The notes under the pieces are model-generated. The model was not told where the DNA came from and searched no databases. It saw only the letters and a program-made list of their open reading frames with translations. From contig DIDT01000039.1 in the NCBI GenBank assembly GCA_002418285.1, positions 1 through 64,000 on the forward strand: 64,000 nucleotides of DNA, in the 5' to 3' direction. Position 1 is the stretch's first letter, and every line of letters starts with the position of its first letter. Source of the stretch: Phycisphaerales bacterium UBA5793. GTDB taxonomy: Bacteria > Planctomycetota > Phycisphaerae > Phycisphaerales > UBA5793. This document shows, in pieces, positions 56,644 through 64,000 of this stretch. Both the position numbers and the translations under genes were made by a program.

Positions 56644-56931
56644 TCAGGCGGCGCGCCGCACCGGTGGACGAACCGGTTTTGGCGACGGTTGCGTACTCGC
56701 CTCGTCGGCGGCAGATTGTTCATCGCTTTGCCCGAGATGAAACAACCACGTGACCGCCTGGCCAACCTCGAGAAACATCCACGTGGTCCAGCCCAGTCCG
56801 ATGAATCCGCCGGCAACCTGGAGCAGTCGACCACCAAGGTGGTCATCGAACTGGTGGCCATAGGTCAGCGCCAAGCCGGCGATGATGGGTGTGAAAACAA
56901 CACCTGACCAGAACACGGGACGGAACTTCAT
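56644..56931 (-). CDS. Small two-helix membrane protein
   Basis: A 95-residue protein with two predicted TM helices (about 10-25 and 38-62) and a polar, Pro/Ser-rich C-terminal tail ending RRAA. ATG 56931 has GGAG 7 bases upstream, better than earlier in-frame starts. Function unknown. Its tail runs toward the histidine kinase gene, convergent with an 18-base gap. Confidence 0.7.
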   Translation of the reverse strand: MKFRPVFWSGVVFTPIIAGLALTYGHQFDDHLGGRLLQVAGGFIGLGWTTWMFLEVGQAVTWLFHLGQSDEQSAADEASTQPSPKPVRPPVRRAA

Positions 56932-57120
56932 TGCAGGCTCCATGAAATCGAGCATCGCGCTGGGCATGGTACAGAAACGCAACGATGCTGCTCAGCCTTC
57001 TTGGCTGATTGACCGCCGCCTTAGTCCCAATGGTGGGCGATGCTCACAGAGGCAGCGCGTTCGCCGAGGTGAGCGACTTCCGCATGGAAGCGCCAAGCGA
57101 TCGCTGTGTTGCCGCGAAAT

Positions 57121-57126
57121 TATACT
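57121..57126 (+). promoter_or_regulatory. Possible -10 element of scpA
   Basis: TATACT about 100 bases before the scpA start, within an otherwise GC-rich divergent gap of about 300 bases. No good -35 was found at the expected distance. Confidence 0.25.
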
Positions 57127-57229
57127 TGGGCCGCCCGAAGAATCTGTACGGACTCCGTATGGATACCGCCATCCCTCACGTTCCTGGCCGCCCCACGGCC
57201 GGTAGCGGCCCGCCTATGCTCTGACAGCC

Positions 57230-58087
57230 ATGTCTCAGCCTGATTACACCGTTCAAATTGACGCATTCCAGGGGCCTTTGGACCTGCTGCTTTACCTCAT
57301 CAAGCGGGCGGAAGTGGACATCGTCGACATCCCAATCGCCACGATCACCGACCAGTATGTGTCTTACCTAAAGGGATTGGATCGCATCGACATTGAAACC
57401 GCGGGTGAATTCCTGGTCATGGCGGCCATGCTCATGGAGATCAAGAGCCGCATGCTCATGCCTCCCGAGCAGCGGCCGTCCAGCGGGGCGAATGCCGCAG
57501 CTGACGCCGATGCCCTCAGTGGATTGGACGCATCAGACCCACGCTACGAGTTGGTCATGCAGTTGCTGGCGTACAAGCGGTTCCGCGACGCGGCCGAGAC
57601 ACTCGACGCGTTGCGCAGCGAGTGGCTGAATCGATCGCCCCTGGCGCGGATTGCGTTCGGCTCAGTTCCCGCCGTCAGGCCTGTCGCCGAAGAGCACACC
57701 GCACCAGAGACCGATCTGGAGGATATTGGCGTCTGGGATCTTTTCGAAGTTTTCCAGCGCATCACCGAAGCGGTCGACTTCGGTCGACTCGGGGACCACC
57801 GCGTTGAATACGACGATACGCCCATCGTGCTTCACGAAGCAGATCTGCTCGATCAGCTCTCACGAGCCGAGGGTGGGCGCCTGTCGCTCCGTACTGCCTG
57901 CACCGGCCGTAAGCGCAGCGAGATGATCGGGCTGTTTCTCGCGACACTGGAACTGGTGCGACAGCACAAGGCTCGCGTCATTCAGGATCGGGTACATGAT
58001 GACATTCTCATCGAGCACCGTGAGCACGATGAAGCGGATCCGGCTGTCATCGTGACTCAGTCCGACGCAATCGTGCACCGCGACTGA
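57230..58087 (+). CDS. scpA: Segregation and condensation protein A
   Basis: A 285-residue kleisin subunit of the Smc-ScpAB condensin. The N-terminal YTVQIDAFQGPLDLLLYLI is the characteristic Smc-binding region, followed by IVDIPIATITDQYVSYL and EFLVMAAMLMEIKSRMLMP. The C-terminal part has a FLATLELVRQHK winged-helix-like segment. No scpB is adjacent. Length is normal. Confidence 0.96.
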   Translation: MSQPDYTVQIDAFQGPLDLLLYLIKRAEVDIVDIPIATITDQYVSYLKGLDRIDIETAGEFLVMAAMLMEIKSRMLMPPEQRPSSGANAAADADALSGLDASDPRYELVMQLLAYKRFRDAAETLDALRSEWLNRSPLARIAFGSVPAVRPVAEEHTAPETDLEDIGVWDLFEVFQRITEAVDFGRLGDHRVEYDDTPIVLHEADLLDQLSRAEGGRLSLRTACTGRKRSEMIGLFLATLELVRQHKARVIQDRVHDDILIEHREHDEADPAVIVTQSDAIVHRD

Positions 58088-58091
58088 CCGA

Positions 58092-58364
58092 TCAGTCCCC
58101 ACCGCCGATGTCAGCGATGCCATCATCAACTGGCACCGCCTCCGCGGGTCGATATTCCGTGGGCTGATTGTTCACGGACCACTCTTCCGGCTCGCTCGAG
58201 ACCACGGTGTTTCGCTCGCCGCGGTAGCCGCGCGTTGCCGTACCCTGCTTGACCTCCCGGATGGCGTCCTGCTCGGAGATGGCCTCGACATTCCACCGGC
58301 GCTCGCGAATCACGACCTGCCGTACTCGCTCGATGACTTCGTACTTGTTCACGGCCGCAACCAC
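58092..58364 (-). CDS. Small hypothetical protein
   Basis: A protein of about 90 residues, or 86 if the second GTG (58352) is used, which has a better AAGGTGG site. It starts VNKYEVIERVRQVVIRERRW, followed by NVEAISEQDAIREV. The EVxAxSEQDAIREV pattern resembles small domains of unknown function found in several phyla. No function can be assigned. It sits between scpA and the large secreted gene. Confidence 0.6.
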   Translation of the reverse strand: MVAAVNKYEVIERVRQVVIRERRWNVEAISEQDAIREVKQGTATRGYRGERNTVVSSEPEEWSVNNQPTEYRPAEAVPVDDGIADIGGGD

Positions 58365-58402
58365 CTTTCGTCGGCTGCATCATATGCGCGACAGAACGAG
58401 CG

Positions 58403-61400
58403 TCAGCCGCCACCGGACTCAAGAAGCTCGACGATGTCCAGATAGGGCAGCGTGGGCAGATCGGTAAAGATCTTGTTGAAGCCTAGGATGTAGGACTGGC
58501 TCTCCACATTCATCTTGGCGCGATCCACCTGCCCCGCTCCAAGATGGAAAGTGTGTTGATCAGTAATCTCGTTCAAGCACAGATTGGCAATCGACGCCGA
58601 GGCGATGGTGGCGCCGTCGGTCACTCCGCGCACCTGGAGTTTGCGCAGCACCGATTGCCGGACAAAGTCACCGAGGTAGGACGGCAATCCGCCACCCCAG
58701 TTGGTGGCCAGGCCGACGTAGATCTCGGTCTGGTTCATCTCCCCCAAGATGATGCAGTTCACATCCCCGACGGCGGCAAAGCGGGCGCCATTGGCCGCTC
58801 CCTTGACGGTGAACTTCCCGACGGCGTCCCCCCCGCTCCCATTGGCCACCAAATCGCCACTGAAGTCCCCGCATACAACGATGCAATCGGTTGCGGCGAC
58901 GCTGATGGCGCCTTCGAGCGAGCCACCGATATTGGCTTTGTGGAGCAGCCCTTCGGAGTCGAATGATGAGGACGCCCCAAGGGCTCCGAGCACCTTGAGA
59001 CACCACAGTCCAGCCGCATCGGTCGAAACCGCTCCAGCCACAGAATCGCCCTTGAGGCAGACGACTCCGTCGCTCGACTCAGTGATGTTGACGTTTCCGC
59101 CAAGCAGATCGCCCTTGACCGTGAAGCGAACAAAATGGTCAAGGTTGAATGTCGCGGACGAATCCCCACACACGACCACGCACCCGCCCGAACTGGTCAG
59201 CGTGGCGCTCGCCCCTGCGTCGCCGACGATCTCGATCTTGTTGGCAAGCTGGCCGACCATGAGCGAGCCGCTGATCCACGAACCGCCGACCTTGAGACGG
59301 CCAAGCCGATCGGCGATCTGCGATGATCCGGTAAACCGGGCATCGCCCACGATGTTGATCTGGTCGGCGCGATAGACATCGAAACTCACCATGGCGTTGC
59401 CGCCAATGCGCAGCGAGCCGAGCCCGCTCGTGGAATACGTCGTCAGGCTGAAATCCGCATCGCCATCGACTGTGAAACTGGTAATCGAGTTGGCGTCGAA
59501 CCCGCCGCCGAGCGTAAGGGAGCGAGCCTTAAAGCTATTCACATCACAGAGCGAGATGCCGCCCGTCGTGTTCACATCGCGCAGCGTCAGATCCGCGACT
59601 TGCCCCTGGATTACGGCGCTGCCCGTCAGGTCACCAAAGGTCGCACGGTTGACATTGCAGAGCCACACGCCTTCACCCACGATATCGATCGATCCGAAGT
59701 TGATTGTCGAGACTCTCACAAAGAGGTCTCCGAGCGAGATGTCACCCTGGAGTTTGCCGATCTGCACGCGACCGTCGCCGCCTACGGCCTGCACGATCGA
59801 GACGTTCAAGCTACCTATTCCCGGCTGACTCGGCGCGACATGCAAGGTGTCGATTCCGCCTCCATCGCCGAAGGTCGTGAAGGAAATGGTCCCCCCGACG
59901 CCCACCAGACTGAAGATCGCCACGTCGCCATCTCCATCCGAGAATTCCACGCGCCGTTGTCCGCCTTGGGCGGAAGACGTTGTTGCGCCCGCCACGTTGC
60001 TCGGGGCGGATGTTCCAGCGGCGTTGTAGGCGCGAATGCGGTAGAAGTAGGTCGAATCGGCGGGCAGGTTCCTATTCACGTACTGCGTCTGATTGGGCTG
60101 CACGGTGTCGATCTGGAACCAGATCAGGTTCGGATCGACCGCCCGCTCGATGATAAAGCCTTCTTCGTTGTCCGAGTTGTCACTCCAGTGCAACTGGATC
60201 TCACTCTGAGAGATCGCCACCGCACTCAATCCCGATGGGGCAACAGGCACGGTAAGCACTCCGCCATCCGTGATGGCAAATGCGATGTTGGAGTCGTCGG
60301 ATTCACCCGTGTCGTTGAACGCCCGCACGGTGTAGTAGTACGGAGTTGCGGGTTCCAGGCCGGTGTCATCAAACGTCGAAACGTTTGCACCGACCGACCC
60401 CACCAAGGTCATGAACTCCCCCTCGAGGCGATAGATATTGAACCCGTTTTCGTTATTTGAGTTGTCGTCCCAAGTGAGTCGAATCGACGTATTGGAGAGG
60501 GCTGCTGCCATCAGATTGGAAGGCGCGTTTGGAGCCACGTCGCCGGTCGTGGCCATCGCCGTGTTCGAATCGCCGGACTCGCCCACATCGTTATACGCCC
60601 TGACCAAGTACGAGTATGCGGTATTCGGGGACAACCCACTGTCATCAAACGTCGTGACGTCGGCTCCGACGGTTCCAACGAGCGTATTCGACATCCCCTC
60701 GATACGGTAGATATGGAACCCCGTCTCGTTCGTCGCGTTGTCCGTCCACGTCAGGCGAATCTGGGTGTCGGACAGTGCGGCGGCCTCTAGATTCGACGGT
60801 GCAGCAGGCACCACGTCGGCCGTGGTGGCGCTGGCGACGTTTGAATAGCCTGAATTGGCAAGCTGGTTGTAAGCCCGGACGCGATAGAAGTACTGCGTGT
60901 TGGGCTGGAGGCTGCCATCCTGGTAGGTCACCGATCCTGAGTTTCCGCTACTTGGCGGCGCGGGCGCGATGAACGTCCACCCGGTCACACCATCCAGTGA
61001 CCGCTCGATCTCGAACCCATCCTCGAAGAACGTTGTGTCGTCCCATTGAAGTTCGATCGACATCTCATCCAGGGCGGTAGCCGTCAAGTTTGTCGGGGCG
61101 GTGAGGTTTCGAACGGTGACACCGAACAGAACGTAGGCCGCGCCCGTGTTCGAGTTGGTTACCGAAGCGCCGATGAGCATGTCGAACCGGCCGTCATCGT
61201 TGACGTCCTTGCCACTGGCGATGGGGTTGCCAAGGAACCCCGTATTGAGTTCAACACCCTGGATTACAAAGCCGTTTTCGCCATCAAGCGCACCGAGATC
61301 GAGTACGCCACCGATTCCGACCGTGGGTCCTCCAGCAAAGACAAAAACCTCGCTGGTGCCGGCCGATCCAACAGCCACATCGCTGAATCCGTCGTCATTG

Positions 61401-62644
61401 AGATCACCGACCTCGGCGACATACACAGCAAGCCCGATCGGGAGGACAGCAACGTAGCCATTGGTTCCATCGAGGGTAGCGAGATTGAACTGTCCGCCGG
61501 CGCCGATTCCAGTCGCACCGAATACGACGTATGTGCTCTGCGTCAGGCTGCCGAGAATCAGATCATCGATCCCATCGCCGTTGACATCGCCACCGGAGAT
61601 GCTCGTGGCCAGCAGGTTGTTATCGTTCAGTCCCTTGGTCTTGAAACCGCTTGTTCCGTCGAGCGTGTTTCCGTAGATGTATCCTTCCGTACCCGAACCG
61701 ATCCCGGCCGCGCCGAAGAAGATGTAGGCGGACCCGGACGAATTCGAGCTCGACTCCAGCGAACCGATGGCAATGTCATCCACGCCATCGAAGTTCACGT
61801 CGCCAATATGGGCGACGCGCCAAGCGAATTGGTCGGCGGTCCCGTTGCCGGACTGGATGATCAGTCCATTGCTGCCATCGATCGAATTGATGTCGAATGC
61901 CCCAGTCGCGCCGATTCCATTGGCGCCGAAGATGACATAGGCGATTCCTTGGTCGCCGTTGCTTGACGGCGAGCCGAACAGGATGTCGTTGATGCCGTCA
62001 TCGTTCACATCCCCGGCGCTGGCCACGGTGAATCCGAGCATGTCGTTGCTCGGTTGACCCCAGATCCTGAACCCAGTGGCGCCGTTCAGGGTATCGAGAT
62101 CAATCGTCCCCGAGCCTCCAACACCGGCGCTGCCAAAGACGACAAACGCCGCGTTTGCGGCGGGCGCGCCAATAACCAGATCGTCGATGGTGTCGTTGTT
62201 TATGTCGCCGGCCGAGGAAATCGACCATCCGGCCAATCCCGGGAACTCAGCGGGTCCGGTGATCACGAACCCATTGACTCCATTGAGCGCCGTGAGGTCG
62301 ATCTGCCCGCTTGCACCCAGCCCCGCCGCTCCAAAGATCACGTAGATTCGGCCGTCCGCGGGGAGCGATCCGGCGGCAGGCGCGCTGACGGCCAAGTCGT
62401 CGATTCCATCTGCATTGAGATCACCGATGGCGGTAACGGAGAATCCCAGTTCACCCGACGGTTCGACACCCGGGATGAAGAATCCGTTCTGCCCGTCGAG
62501 TGCACCAACATTGAAAACCGGATTGCCAAAGAACAACTTGCGCGGCTCAAGCGGCTGGAACGCCATTCTTGATCCGGCTGTCAATGACGTCCGGTAGGCA
62601 GGATTTGTGGGCCGAAGGCGCCGAGCATGTGATCGCTTCAACAT
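58403..62644 (-). CDS. Very large secreted LEPR protein: FG-GAP propeller, four FnIII, beta-solenoid
   Basis: A 1413-residue protein. It begins basic, and FQPLEPRKLF is the planctomycetal LEPR motif that marks a class of exported proteins. Residues about 50-510 hold seven FG-GAP repeats (DLNADGIDDL, DVNDDGINDI and so on). Residues about 510-890 are four fibronectin type III domains (APSNL start, LTWDDN, YYTVRAFND). From about 900 the sequence becomes short beta repeats with CVVVCGD, FTVKGD and LKVLG-like units, probably a beta-helix. ATG 62644 has GGAGAG 8 bases upstream. Cell-surface adhesion or matrix role likely. Confidence 0.9.
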   Translation of the reverse strand: MLKRSHARRLRPTNPAYRTSLTAGSRMAFQPLEPRKLFFGNPVFNVGALDGQNGFFIPGVEPSGELGFSVTAIGDLNADGIDDLAVSAPAAGSLPADGRIYVIFGAAGLGASGQIDLTALNGVNGFVITGPAEFPGLAGWSISSAGDINNDTIDDLVIGAPAANAAFVVFGSAGVGGSGTIDLDTLNGATGFRIWGQPSNDMLGFTVASAGDVNDDGINDILFGSPSSNGDQGIAYVIFGANGIGATGAFDINSIDGSNGLIIQSGNGTADQFAWRVAHIGDVNFDGVDDIAIGSLESSSNSSGSAYIFFGAAGIGSGTEGYIYGNTLDGTSGFKTKGLNDNNLLATSISGGDVNGDGIDDLILGSLTQSTYVVFGATGIGAGGQFNLATLDGTNGYVAVLPIGLAVYVAEVGDLNDDGFSDVAVGSAGTSEVFVFAGGPTVGIGGVLDLGALDGENGFVIQGVELNTGFLGNPIASGKDVNDDGRFDMLIGASVTNSNTGAAYVLFGVTVRNLTAPTNLTATALDEMSIELQWDDTTFFEDGFEIERSLDGVTGWTFIAPAPPSSGNSGSVTYQDGSLQPNTQYFYRVRAYNQLANSGYSNVASATTADVVPAAPSNLEAAALSDTQIRLTWTDNATNETGFHIYRIEGMSNTLVGTVGADVTTFDDSGLSPNTAYSYLVRAYNDVGESGDSNTAMATTGDVAPNAPSNLMAAALSNTSIRLTWDDNSNNENGFNIYRLEGEFMTLVGSVGANVSTFDDTGLEPATPYYYTVRAFNDTGESDDSNIAFAITDGGVLTVPVAPSGLSAVAISQSEIQLHWSDNSDNEEGFIIERAVDPNLIWFQIDTVQPNQTQYVNRNLPADSTYFYRIRAYNAAGTSAPSNVAGATTSSAQGGQRRVEFSDGDGDVAIFSLVGVGGTISFTTFGDGGGIDTLHVAPSQPGIGSLNVSIVQAVGGDGRVQIGKLQGDISLGDLFVRVSTINFGSIDIVGEGVWLCNVNRATFGDLTGSAVIQGQVADLTLRDVNTTGGISLCDVNSFKARSLTLGGGFDANSITSFTVDGDADFSLTTYSTSGLGSLRIGGNAMVSFDVYRADQINIVGDARFTGSSQIADRLGRLKVGGSWISGSLMVGQLANKIEIVGDAGASATLTSSGGCVVVCGDSSATFNLDHFVRFTVKGDLLGGNVNITESSDGVVCLKGDSVAGAVSTDAAGLWCLKVLGALGASSSFDSEGLLHKANIGGSLEGAISVAATDCIVVCGDFSGDLVANGSGGDAVGKFTVKGAANGARFAAVGDVNCIILGEMNQTEIYVGLATNWGGGLPSYLGDFVRQSVLRKLQVRGVTDGATIASASIANLCLNEITDQHTFHLGAGQVDRAKMNVESQSYILGFNKIFTDLPTLPYLDIVELLESGGG

Positions 62645-62766
62645 GGAACCGCTCTCCAGACTACCCAACATGCCTCATTCACACGAGAATCCGACCAGCG
62701 CCCAATCCGGACTGACATGGAGCGCGGCGTCGCCCATCTGTTACTCGCCATTCACGCAGAAACGGG

Positions 62767-63255
62767 TCAACGTGGTTGGACAAACCATGGATTCCACTGC
62801 CAATCGTGCGCCTGCCGATGTTCGTCAGGTCGCTTCGGGTCATACTCCTGATCGACGTAGTACAGCAGGCCAGCCTGCGTTGGACCAATCGTCATGGCGC
62901 CATGCCAGAGGTTTGTCGGAATGATGAGTACCCCGGGATTGCGCTCGCCCATCGGCACCGTCCAGCGGCTAGCACCATCGCGGGTCATGATGGCGGCCTT
63001 GATGCAGCCGTGGAGCAGGCACCAGACATCGGTCTGCCTCTCATGAAGGTGCCACGCCTTGATGACGCCTGGCTGTTGCACCGAGTAGTTCATCTGGCCG
63101 CCGTTGAGGATGCCTGCCATGAGTCCCATAAGCGACCAGCCGCGATCATCCACCCAAGCGCCCAGCGGGAGAAATCCGGGTGTGGAGACTTGTTCGCAAC
63201 GGGCCTTAAAGCCGGCCAGGGATTCGCCCGGATCACACCGCAACACATCACTCAT
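62767..63255 (-). CDS. RmlC-like cupin (dTDP-4-dehydrorhamnose 3,5-epimerase family)
   Basis: A 162-residue cupin with the RmlC pattern: VIKAWHLHERQTDVWCLLHG (the catalytic His region) and a second His segment IPTNLWHGAM, then QEYDPKRPDEHR. True RmlC acts on dTDP-sugars for rhamnose; here no rmlABD genes are nearby, so the substrate is uncertain. ATG 63255 is used because it lies just before the DVLRCDPGE start; an upstream start at 63318 adds an unrelated stretch. Confidence 0.8.
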   Translation of the reverse strand: MSDVLRCDPGESLAGFKARCEQVSTPGFLPLGAWVDDRGWSLMGLMAGILNGGQMNYSVQQPGVIKAWHLHERQTDVWCLLHGCIKAAIMTRDGASRWTVPMGERNPGVLIIPTNLWHGAMTIGPTQAGLLYYVDQEYDPKRPDEHRQAHDWQWNPWFVQPR

Positions 63256-63362
63256 GGTTCGGGACTCGCACTGCTGGGATCTGGATACGTCAAACGCGGT
63301 CGCGCTAGAGGCGGCCACTTGTTCACAACAAGGTTCATTCTACCCGAGTGGGGACGGAACTC

Positions 63363-63995
63363 TTATGGATAGTCGATTCCGGGCGGAGCCGGCGGGTCCG
63401 TTTCGGAGCGAAACTGGCGGTTGGCCAGCACCTCATCCGTCACCCCGAGTCGTTGGAGTCCGCGCCGTCCAGCCAATCGCAGAACGAGCAACTCGAAGTC
63501 GAGGCGGATGATTGCCACGTGATCATTGGCCCGGCGCATCCAAGCGTGGTACTTCACCATGCCGCGCTTCGGATGATTCGACTCAGCCTTGCCGACCACG
63601 AGCATTTCGAGATACAACTGATCGCCGACGTACGATGGCTGCAGGAATCGTGTGGACAGGGTCGAAAGAGCCAGGATCGTGCCGTACGTGTAATCGCAGC
63701 GGTGGTACTGACCGATCGCCAGCGAAGTCAGGAAGGCGCCGTGCGTAATGGTGCGCCGATAGACGCTACGCATTGCGAATTCGTGATCGACATGCAGTGG
63801 ATTCAGATCGCCCGTCAATTCCGCGAACTGAACAACCATGTCTTCCGTGATCGTGACGACGTGATGCGGAAAATCAGTCAGCCGATCCCCGACCTCGATC
63901 TCATCCCAGAACTTGCCAAGCCGTTGCGGCTCAAACCGCGCAAGTCGACCGTCAGTCATTGCCTCTGTGGCCGTTTGGTCAATCATGCGGCTCAT
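63363..63995 (-). CDS. MaoC-like hotdog dehydratase
   Basis: A 210-residue protein, possibly starting a few residues later. The MaoC hot-dog core has FAELTGDLNPLHVDHEFA (hydratase motif with Asp and His), then TITHGAFLTSLAIGQ. The C-terminal part after about 120 is a second region with a less clear motif. It may hydrate enoyl-CoA or act in lipid metabolism. The start is 5 bases from the window edge, so upstream extension cannot be excluded. Confidence 0.85.
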   Translation of the reverse strand: MSRMIDQTATEAMTDGRLARFEPQRLGKFWDEIEVGDRLTDFPHHVVTITEDMVVQFAELTGDLNPLHVDHEFAMRSVYRRTITHGAFLTSLAIGQYHRCDYTYGTILALSTLSTRFLQPSYVGDQLYLEMLVVGKAESNHPKRGMVKYHAWMRRANDHVAIIRLDFELLVLRLAGRRGLQRLGVTDEVLANRQFRSETDPPAPPGIDYP

Positions 63996-64000
63996 GCAGT

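Overview
The window reads as a chromosomal segment of a planctomycete, most likely of the class Phycisphaerae. This is an inference from several signals: a very large secreted protein carrying the planctomycetal LEPR motif near its N-terminus, a secreted protein ending in a VPAPG / hydrophobic helix / arginine-cluster sorting tail, expansion of secreted Kelch and FG-GAP beta-propeller proteins, a two-domain ornithine-lipid synthase, a tricorn-protease homologue, and high GC with many GTG and TTG starts. Gene density is high and no phage, insertion sequence, CRISPR array or rRNA was seen. It looks like core and lineage-specific chromosome rather than a mobile region.

Layout. 0-10 kb: tRNA-Pro, a secreted serine esterase, secreted propeller and hypothetical proteins, a frameshifted YbjQ-family gene and a tricorn-like lipoprotein protease. 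10-14.5 kb: an OlsF-like ornithine-lipid synthase convergent with an unusual alpha/beta-hydrolase + DedA + ATP-grasp fusion. 15-19.4 kb: tRNA-Arg, the oxidative pentose phosphate pair zwf-pgl, then a pabB-Nudix pair that fits folate synthesis. 19.4-24 kb: a GH35 glycosidase with an altered catalytic site, then homogentisate dioxygenase. 24-30 kb: a Kelch protein, a pseudopilin, aspartate kinase, moeA and queC. 29.7-37.4 kb: a seven-gene leftward cluster for branched-chain amino acid and acyl-CoA metabolism (2-oxoacid dehydrogenase E1 alpha, Leu/Val-type amino acid dehydrogenase, acyl-CoA dehydrogenase, a degenerate hydroxyacyl-CoA dehydrogenase homologue, two non-canonical crotonases, a canonical 3-hydroxyacyl-CoA dehydrogenase). 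37.5-42.7 kb: a complete MacA-MacB-TolC type efflux operon. 42.9-45.2 kb: an uncharacterised protein coupled to fumarylacetoacetase, completing with hmgA the last part of tyrosine degradation. 45.3-50.6 kb: three tandem Kelch-propeller exoproteins sharing a four-cysteine C-terminal domain. 50.6-58 kb: HU, PIN-PhoH ATPase, class II DAHP synthase, two head-to-head FHA proteins (one a histidine kinase), a small membrane protein and ScpA. 58-64 kb: a 1413-residue secreted LEPR protein, an RmlC-like cupin and a MaoC-like dehydratase.

The most interesting items are the hydrolase-DedA-ATP-grasp fusion beside the ornithine-lipid synthase, the GH35 enzyme with Asp at the usual nucleophile Glu position, the degenerate dehydrogenase retained inside an acyl-CoA operon, the uncharacterised partner of fumarylacetoacetase, and the shared C-terminal domain of the Kelch array. 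No defence system or other clearly novel multi-gene system was recognised. All family assignments come from reading motifs in the translations; no database search was run.
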